Of a DNA stretch of 50,730 bases, positions 45,443 through 50,730 are shown piece by piece. How positions within the stretch are numbered: the stretch's first letter is position 1; the number at the start of each line of letters is the position of its first letter. Position numbers and translations under genes: made by a program. The notes beneath the pieces are model-generated. The model saw nothing but the letters and a program-made list of their open reading frames with translations, made no database searches and had not been told where the DNA came from. The stretch is from an uncultured Akkermansia sp. (GTDB lineage: Bacteria > Verrucomicrobiota > Verrucomicrobiia > Verrucomicrobiales > Akkermansiaceae), in contig CANRNS010000004.1 of the NCBI GenBank assembly GCA_947632055.1, positions 1-50,730 of the forward strand. Direction: 5' to 3'.

Positions 45443-46845
45443 AAACTGATCCCATGAGCCTCAAAGTGACAGCGGCTGCTGTACTGGCCATATTTGGCGC
45501 TGCCATCTCTCCGGCAGAAACGAATCATGTGTATATCCTCACCGGGCAATCCAACTCGCTCGGCGCTGTTAAAGGAACCCCCGCCACACCAGAGCAGCTC
45601 GAGCAATACAAGAGCGATGGATTGCTATGGAATGGCAACATGATCCGCGATACGGGAGAAAAGTTTGAGAAAAATCCGAGCTGGGTAACGGTCGCTCCCC
45701 AGCTTCCTGAATACGCAGGCTCTCCCTGCATGGGTCCGGAATATGGCTTTTGCTCCATGATGCAGCGCCATAATTGGCACACGGCAAAAGGAGATCGTGT
45801 CGCCGTCATCAAGGCCTCATTAGATGGCGGAGGCAACACTTATTGGCTGCCGAATAAACCAAGCTATCAATCTTTGAGCGGTACCGTGAAAGCCGCTATG
45901 GCCGCACTGAAGGGACGCAGTCAAGTCCACGCGCTCCTCTACCTGCAAGGGGAATCTGACAAATCGGAGGATGAAATTACCGAAGCGTCCTCGCGCTTCC
46001 TTGACCTGATGACGCGCCTGGGCAAGGAAACCAAAAAGGGCTCTCTCAAGTTCGCCGTGGTCGGTGAGTGCGCCACCTGGGGCGGCACGGAGTCAACGAA
46101 TGCCGCCGGTGACACCACGGCCAAGTTGCTCGAGCACATGGCGCGCAAGAAGAAAAATGTGGGCTGGGTACGCACACGTGACCTCACCAAAATCACCGCG
46201 GGGGATAACATGAAGGTGCATTACGACGGCAAATCTCAGCTCACGATCGGCGCACGCTACGCCTACGCCGTGGCCACGTTGGAGAAACTGCCCTTCACCC
46301 CGACCCGCAACGATGCGCCGGAGGCAGCCGTGGATTCTCCCTCTGCCTGGTGGGCTGGCAAGATGCCCACGGCAGACCAAACCGCCACGTGGGATGCGGC
46401 CGCCGCCAATGTGGAGCAAGAAAAAGTAAACAAGATCCTGTCCGTAGCAGGCATCGTGGTGGATGACCCTTTCAGCGGACGGATTCTGCTCACCGCCGCG
46501 AAGGAGGACAAGGCTCACGTCAGCCTCGGCAGCAAGGGCATCACGCTCAAGCGGGGTGATCTTTCCCTGCAATTGCCGGTGGAAACAACGGCCGACCAAT
46601 CGTGGAAATTGACGGGGGGTCGAACCCTCGTCATCGGTTCGCCGAGTGCGCCGGTGAGCTTGGACGGAGCTGTTTCCATCAACGTACGGAACAAACCAGG
46701 AGCTGCCCTGCAGCTGCACCTCAGCGAACTGCCGCAAGTGCGCTGGATCCTGTCCTCCCCGATGCCGAATGCGCAAATCACCGTTGCCGGGAAACCCGCC
46801 AAGTTCATCCAACAAGGTGAGTATTACACGATCTCCACGGAATGA
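45439..46845 (+). CDS. Sialate O-acetylesterase-like SGNH hydrolase (SASA family), secreted
   Basis: A 468-residue protein with a signal peptide (VTAAAVLAIFGAAISPAET) and the SASA/CEP domain: ILTGQSNSLGA with nucleophile Ser38, LLYLQGESD, VGECATWGG and VHYDGKSQLTIGARYA with the catalytic His/Asp block. A C-terminal beta-rich domain of about 140 residues (330-468) is not identified. It could remove O-acetyl groups from sialic acid or other glycan acetates, opening mucin glycans to the GH84 enzyme encoded upstream (4-bp overlap). Met6 at 45454 is an alternative start. Confidence 0.85.
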   Translation: MKTDPMSLKVTAAAVLAIFGAAISPAETNHVYILTGQSNSLGAVKGTPATPEQLEQYKSDGLLWNGNMIRDTGEKFEKNPSWVTVAPQLPEYAGSPCMGPEYGFCSMMQRHNWHTAKGDRVAVIKASLDGGGNTYWLPNKPSYQSLSGTVKAAMAALKGRSQVHALLYLQGESDKSEDEITEASSRFLDLMTRLGKETKKGSLKFAVVGECATWGGTESTNAAGDTTAKLLEHMARKKKNVGWVRTRDLTKITAGDNMKVHYDGKSQLTIGARYAYAVATLEKLPFTPTRNDAPEAAVDSPSAWWAGKMPTADQTATWDAAAANVEQEKVNKILSVAGIVVDDPFSGRILLTAAKEDKAHVSLGSKGITLKRGDLSLQLPVETTADQSWKLTGGRTLVIGSPSAPVSLDGAVSINVRNKPGAALQLHLSELPQVRWILSSPMPNAQITVAGKPAKFIQQGEYYTISTE

Positions 46846-46930
46846 TTTTCGCCCGTTCTGACTCACCGTATAATTTCATCTTCCACCCCACCTTTGCTCC
46901 GCACCTCCCGTGCGCCTGCCGCGCTGGCTT

Positions 46931-47000
46931 TGCAAATTATCAATAGATTGCGCAACATATGGCGCCCTGATAACCGCCTGTTCGGATCGCTTCCCCCCGG
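46931..47000 (+). repeat. Dispersed intergenic repeat, copy 6
   Basis: CAAATTATCAATAGATTGCG, CAACATATGGCGCCCTGATA and TTCGGATCGCTTCCCC align with copy 5. It lies upstream of the Sel1-repeat protein. Confidence 0.5.
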
Positions 47001-47077
47001 GACGTATGTGGCGGCACGGCCATCATTCCTGTCAGGCGCAAAAAAGCCGCTTGCCAAGTCCCCGGCAGGAGCGTACA

Positions 47078-48502
47078 ATGAGGGCACCTGCTATGTTGAA
47101 CAAGCTTTTTCGATTCTGCGTCATTTTTTCGGTTATGTGGATGAGTGTGCTGTCCGCAGCAATGGCAGCCCCTGCGGCCGATGCATCCAACGCCGTCACA
47201 TCCCATCCTAAGTACAAGGAATTTTACGAGATTCTGCAAAAACAAGTGAAGGAAAACAGCGCCGACTTTGGCGCCGCCGTTTTCTGCATCATGGAAGCGA
47301 CCGATGGCGATGAACAAGCGGTGGACGCTTGGATGAAGGCCGCTGCCAAGCAAGGTAACCTAGCCGCCGAGCACTGGCTCACCAACATAGCGCTCTCCGA
47401 GATCCCGGTGGACAAGGTGCTCTCCCCGGAAGTGCGCGCCACTTACCAACGCATGGCTAAGTTGGCCGACAAAGGCTTTGTACCCTCCATGCTCGATGCC
47501 AGCATGTGCCTCCGGCAGGGCATCGGCGTGCAAAAAAATGAAGCTGCCGCCAACAAAATGCTGACGGCCGCCTGCAAGACCGGCGACTTTATGGCCCGCA
47601 CACACTGGCTCGTGAGCACGGGCCGCATGGAGTTCTTCAGCTCGCGCAACAAATCCGAAGTGGATTCGGAAATCAAACGCGGCAACTTCTACGTGATATT
47701 CCGCCTGAGCAACCTCGCCTCCGCTCCCAACGATAAAATGGAATGGCTCAAAAAAGCGGCGGATGCCGGCAGCCCGGACGCTTACTTCGCCCTCTCCGCC
47801 CTCAACTCCGCCAAGCATCCAAAGGAGAGCCGCGAGCTGCTGGAAGAGGCCGTGCGCCGCCACAATCCGGAGGCCTACTTTGTGATGGCCTCCGGCCTGC
47901 TGGATGTGAAGGGGGAAAATCCCTCCGTGCGCGAAGCGGGTATCCAGCCGGATCCGAAGCGCGGGATCCTCTTGCTTAAAACGGCCGCCGCGCTCGGGCA
48001 TCTGCGCTCGTGCCTAAGCCTGGGACACAGCTACCTGAAGGGACTCCTTGACCTGCCCCAGGATCCTCAGAAGGCCTACTTCTACTTCAACCACCCCAAG
48101 CTCCGCAACACGGTGGCCATGGCCACGGCCCGTGGCTACATGCTCCTGCACGGTCTGGGGGTTCAGCAGGACAGTGCGGCGGGCATCAAGTTGCTGGAAG
48201 ACGCCGCGCAAGTGGGTCATCCCCCGGCATCCATCATCCTGGCCGCTGAATATTTCTCGGGCAAACGCGTGAAGGCGGACGCGCGTAAGGCCGCCCAGCT
48301 CCTCACGGATGCCGCCGCAACCGGCGCCCCGCAAGCCTATGTCTACCTCGCCTACATCACGGCTAAGGGCGGAGAGGGTCTCCCGGCAGACTCCTCAATG
48401 GCGCGCAGCTACTTGCGCCTCGCCAGCCTGGATATGGGAGACAAAGCGCAAGAGCTTTACGGTGAGCTGCTGGCAAAAGACTCCTGGGAGCCCGAACTCT
48501 GA
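47078..48502 (+). CDS. Exported Sel1-repeat protein
   Basis: A 474-residue protein. Start at ATG 47078 after CAGGAG with a 6-bp spacer. Signal peptide MLNKLFRFCVIFSVMWMSVL continues to SAAMA-AP. The mature protein is mostly Sel1-like helical repeats: GIGVQKNEAAANKMLTAACK, GSPDAYFALSALN, NPKRGILLLKTAAALGHLRS-like unit, LHGLGVQQDSAAGIKLLEDA, KRVKADARKAAQLLTDAAAT. Sel1 proteins act as protein-binding scaffolds in the periplasm or on the surface. The Hsp70-Sel1 protein of the left cluster uses the same repeat type. Confidence 0.85.
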   Translation: MRAPAMLNKLFRFCVIFSVMWMSVLSAAMAAPAADASNAVTSHPKYKEFYEILQKQVKENSADFGAAVFCIMEATDGDEQAVDAWMKAAAKQGNLAAEHWLTNIALSEIPVDKVLSPEVRATYQRMAKLADKGFVPSMLDASMCLRQGIGVQKNEAAANKMLTAACKTGDFMARTHWLVSTGRMEFFSSRNKSEVDSEIKRGNFYVIFRLSNLASAPNDKMEWLKKAADAGSPDAYFALSALNSAKHPKESRELLEEAVRRHNPEAYFVMASGLLDVKGENPSVREAGIQPDPKRGILLLKTAAALGHLRSCLSLGHSYLKGLLDLPQDPQKAYFYFNHPKLRNTVAMATARGYMLLHGLGVQQDSAAGIKLLEDAAQVGHPPASIILAAEYFSGKRVKADARKAAQLLTDAAATGAPQAYVYLAYITAKGGEGLPADSSMARSYLRLASLDMGDKAQELYGELLAKDSWEPEL

Positions 48503-48559
48503 GTCACCGCCCAGGAGACGCCCCCGCCCAAGGCTCCTCCAGAGCAGCTTCATTTGAAT

Positions 48560-48655
48560 GGAGTCAAAAAAGAGAAGTCTCCCCGACCAGGCGACCGCAC
48601 TTATTCTCAAAAACCTGCGCAACGCGCACGTATCAATAAATCGTCAATCGAAAAT
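48560..48655 (-). repeat. Dispersed intergenic repeat, copy 7 (inverted)
   Basis: Read on the minus strand: CGATTGACGATTTATTGATA, CGTGCGCGTTGCGCAGGTTT, then GTGCGGTCGCCTGGTCGGGG. Closest to copy 3, with opposite orientation. It lies between the Sel1-repeat gene and the following hypothetical gene. Confidence 0.6.
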
Positions 48656-48757
48656 AACATCCTGTTTGCTTTTGCATTGCAACGTACCTTCTTTTTATCA
48701 CGTGTTCATTAATGACAATTGCTTTGTGTTATTGTTGGGTATATGGAGATTAAAGAT

Positions 48758-49867
48758 ATGCAACGAGTGTCAAACAAAGTCGGACGAGACAGATTAGCAG
48801 CTGTACTATTGCTCCTCCTTTTCGGTCTTTCTCCCAGTTATGGGGAAGAACAATATGTTGGTGAATTTTCCATGACCGGCGACCCCGGATACGTGGGGGA
48901 TATCAAGATAGAGGACTTTTATAAGGAGATTATACAGAGGTATGATGCAATGTATGAACAAGCGATTCTGGTGCAGTCGCCTCTGATTGATAAGAAGGAT
49001 GCTGAAAGTCTTTTGGGCACCTTTGGTTTGCTTGAAGCAACGAGGAATCCGGAACTGACAAAAGCTCGAGAGAAAATGGATGAGTTGAAAAAAGAGTGGG
49101 AAGAGACTGATTGTGGAAAAGATTTCCTGTCCCTATGGAGCAATTATGAAAAACTAATGGATATGCTTTATGAGGGAGAAAACGCTGAGGATGTGATTAG
49201 GAAAGCCGATGAACTATTGTCCATGTTAGACCGATATTTAAAACGTAATAACATAGACATGCACAATGGTTCAACAGATGCAAGAGGCATCGCAGGAGAT
49301 ATAAAGAATATCCGTAATTTTTTCCTTTCAGAAGAGGGAGTAATGTCGCTGGATGATGCAATGATAGGGTGGAGTGCAGAAAGATATGGATTCAAGAAGA
49401 CGGTTGATCTTAATGGATTTACTCCCAATGATCTCTTATATATCACATTCATTGGGCAGTACGTGACTCCGGAAATGACACTCAAGGACTATCGGAAACT
49501 ACTGGATGAAAAACTAGGGAAGTATGCGACGATGTATTATTTTATCGCCAAAATATGGTCCGGACTAATCGCTTCAAAAGAAGATTTGCGAGAGATGGAG
49601 CAGTTGGCCAACGAAATTGTCTGTGTTGCCCAATATGAGGGGGAACAAAAGAATTGGCAAGCTGCATACATTTTGGCGAACTATCTCTGTTCCGGGTGGC
49701 CTATGGGAAGAGTTCCAAGTTATGCCCACTGGAAAAAGGGAATTACGCTCATGAAAGAAGCAGCAGATGACCTCTATGATCCTGCTTACAGATACCTCTT
49801 GCTGGAGTATTTGCAGCTCCGGAAACCTCGTACTCAATCACCGCGATCGCGCATAGAGGCCTGGTGA
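48758..49867 (+). CDS. Exported hypothetical protein with helical repeats
   Basis: A 369-residue protein. Start ATG 48758 follows GGAGAT; the signal peptide (RDRLAAVLLLLLFGLSPSYG) is cleaved before EEQY. The body is charged and helical (coiled-coil-like KAREKMDELKKEWEETDCGK), and the C-terminal part has a degenerate Sel1/TPR look (WQAAYILANYLCSGWPMGRV, then AADDLYDPAYRYLLLEYL). Family not recognised. It is clearly more A+T-rich than the genes at 30-48 kb. Upstream in-frame starts (48743 ATG) are possible. Confidence 0.7.
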   Translation: MQRVSNKVGRDRLAAVLLLLLFGLSPSYGEEQYVGEFSMTGDPGYVGDIKIEDFYKEIIQRYDAMYEQAILVQSPLIDKKDAESLLGTFGLLEATRNPELTKAREKMDELKKEWEETDCGKDFLSLWSNYEKLMDMLYEGENAEDVIRKADELLSMLDRYLKRNNIDMHNGSTDARGIAGDIKNIRNFFLSEEGVMSLDDAMIGWSAERYGFKKTVDLNGFTPNDLLYITFIGQYVTPEMTLKDYRKLLDEKLGKYATMYYFIAKIWSGLIASKEDLREMEQLANEIVCVAQYEGEQKNWQAAYILANYLCSGWPMGRVPSYAHWKKGITLMKEAADDLYDPAYRYLLLEYLQLRKPRTQSPRSRIEAW

Positions 49868-50000
49868 TGGGGTATTCGCAATTCAATTTGTGAATGACGA
49901 GAACAGAGGCAGCAGATGATAGATAGAAGAAAACTATGAATGATGTTTGCAAGGTTATCCCCACTGATAGATATAGTGGTACAGTCAATATATTTCGAAA

Positions 50001-50417
50001 ATGAAAAGGAGTAAAATCTTTCTTATGCTGGCATGCTCTTTTACCCTCCTATCTTGCGGTGGGGGAACGTACACCGAACAAGTTAGTGTGCTTTATCATG
50101 CTGAAACGCAATTTGTGTTGGATATCGACAAGGAACATTTGGAGCAACTTGTTTCTGCTATGAAAATCGCGTCTGCTCCTCGTATTATGAACGGTCGTAT
50201 CGCTCACGTTCGTCCCTCTAACGAAAGAAATCTAAATGGGTGCGCGCTTTTTGTGCAAAGAAAAAATGGAGATCTGGCGCTTTGTTTTTTGCACAACAAT
50301 CTTCCGTTTGCTATTTCTAGAGGAAAATCTGTCATATATAATTTTAAACATCTTCTATCCGAAAAAGACCTCAAATTGTTCTATGAATTGATTCCCGCAT
50401 GGCAAAATAATGGTTAA
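50001..50417 (+). CDS. Small lipoprotein of unknown function
   Basis: A 138-residue protein. Signal MKRSKIFLMLACSFTLLSC ends with a clear lipobox (LLSC-GGG). The mature part has the segment VSVLYHAETQFVLDIDKEHL and a short beta-rich region; no family recognised. Low G+C. It starts 133 bp after the preceding hypothetical gene and is followed by a stem-loop 37 bp after the stop. Confidence 0.7.
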   Translation: MKRSKIFLMLACSFTLLSCGGGTYTEQVSVLYHAETQFVLDIDKEHLEQLVSAMKIASAPRIMNGRIAHVRPSNERNLNGCALFVQRKNGDLALCFLHNNLPFAISRGKSVIYNFKHLLSEKDLKLFYELIPAWQNNG

Positions 50418-50454
50418 TTTTACAAGAAAGAAGGACCGTGTAAATTGCAAGGAC

Positions 50455-50486
50455 AAATGCGACATCTTATGTAACTTGTCGCATTT
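50455..50486 (+). terminator. Candidate terminator after the lipoprotein gene
   Basis: Perfect 10-bp stem AAATGCGACA (50455-50464) / TGTCGCATTT (50477-50486) with a 12-base loop, followed by an A+T-rich stretch. The T-run is short, so termination could be partial. Confidence 0.5.
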
Positions 50487-50659
50487 AATTATGCACTTCA
50501 AAAACCATAGTAAGAAGCAAGGAAAAACATGGAGGCATATTTATGCATGATCATCAAATTCATGATGATTCATGTCCCATTTCAACCTGAGTGTTCCTCA
50601 CTGAGCTAACGCCATCTAGGTGCGGAGCGCGATTCCCGACCTCTTTTATTCCCCTCGTA

Positions 50660-50720
50660 ATGCCTCAAAAATAAAAGTCACCGAAGCCCGATGCCTCAAA
50701 ATAAACGGTCACCCAACAGC
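50660..50720. repeat. Tandem direct repeats, possible end of an IS21-type element
   Basis: ATGCCTCAAAAATAAAAGTC followed by ACC, and ATGCCTCAAAATAAACGGTC followed by ACC, have a period of about 31 bp. On the minus strand this reads GGTGAC, a T-rich segment, then TTGAGGCA. Repeated short blocks of this kind are found at the termini of IS21-family elements. The transposase genes, if any, lie beyond the window. Confidence 0.45.
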
Positions 50721-50730
50721 ATAGCATTTT

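Noticed and set aside
1..50730. CRISPR array
   Set aside because: No regularly spaced identical repeats with unique spacers were seen; the dispersed repeats are single and diverged.

Overview
The window is about 50.7 kb from a Gram-negative bacterium, most probably a Verrucomicrobiota member close to the mucin-degrading Akkermansia group. This placement is inferred from gene content: BamD- and LptE-type outer-membrane lipoproteins, a class I [4Fe-4S] fumarase, two PilT-type ATPases, lipoprotein/secreted GH95, GH84 and sialate O-acetylesterase-like enzymes, and many starts without a Shine-Dalgarno sequence. No rRNA is present to confirm it.

Region 1 (1-10 kb, minus strand, visibly more A+T-rich than the core) is the most unusual part. 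One closely packed transcription unit, read right to left, encodes a GrpE-like nucleotide exchange factor, a C39/papain-like peptidase-fold protein, two different dynamin-like GTPases and a large Hsp70 ATPase fused to Sel1 repeats. It is followed, after gaps of about 150 bp, by a GYF-domain/PrsW-like membrane protease and a small exported protein with DnaJ-type CxxCGGTG motifs. I read this as a chaperone-coupled membrane-remodelling or stress/defence system with unknown function.

Region 2 (10-38 kb) is mostly housekeeping: FtsK, a degenerate Ppx/GppA-HD protein, an XRE-cupin regulator with an acyl-CoA synthetase, RNase D, MATE, the small SRP RNA with a clear promoter, RlmH, tRNA-Leu(UAG), a BamD-LptE-RsmI operon, an Lrp regulator with an aminotransferase, a DUF4126 protein, a sugar nucleotidyltransferase, an RlmI-like methyltransferase, two PilT ATPases (one with a duplicated N-terminal domain), FucU, fumarase, tandem CdsA paralogues (the second lacking signature Asp residues), a CorA-type transporter, ArgB, NAD kinase and a TM2 protein.

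Region 3 (38.6-46.9 kb) carries mucin-glycan functions: a GH95 alpha-L-fucosidase lipoprotein, then an overlapping HAD phosphatase, GH84 hexosaminidase and sialate-esterase-like operon. FucU at 30.9 kb fits use of the fucose released.

Region 4 (46.9-50.7 kb) holds an exported Sel1-repeat protein, two A+T-rich exported proteins of unknown function, and tandem direct repeats at the right edge that resemble one end of an IS21-type element. A family of about seven diverged intergenic repeats is scattered through 10-49 kb. The SRP RNA and the repeats are the main non-coding features.
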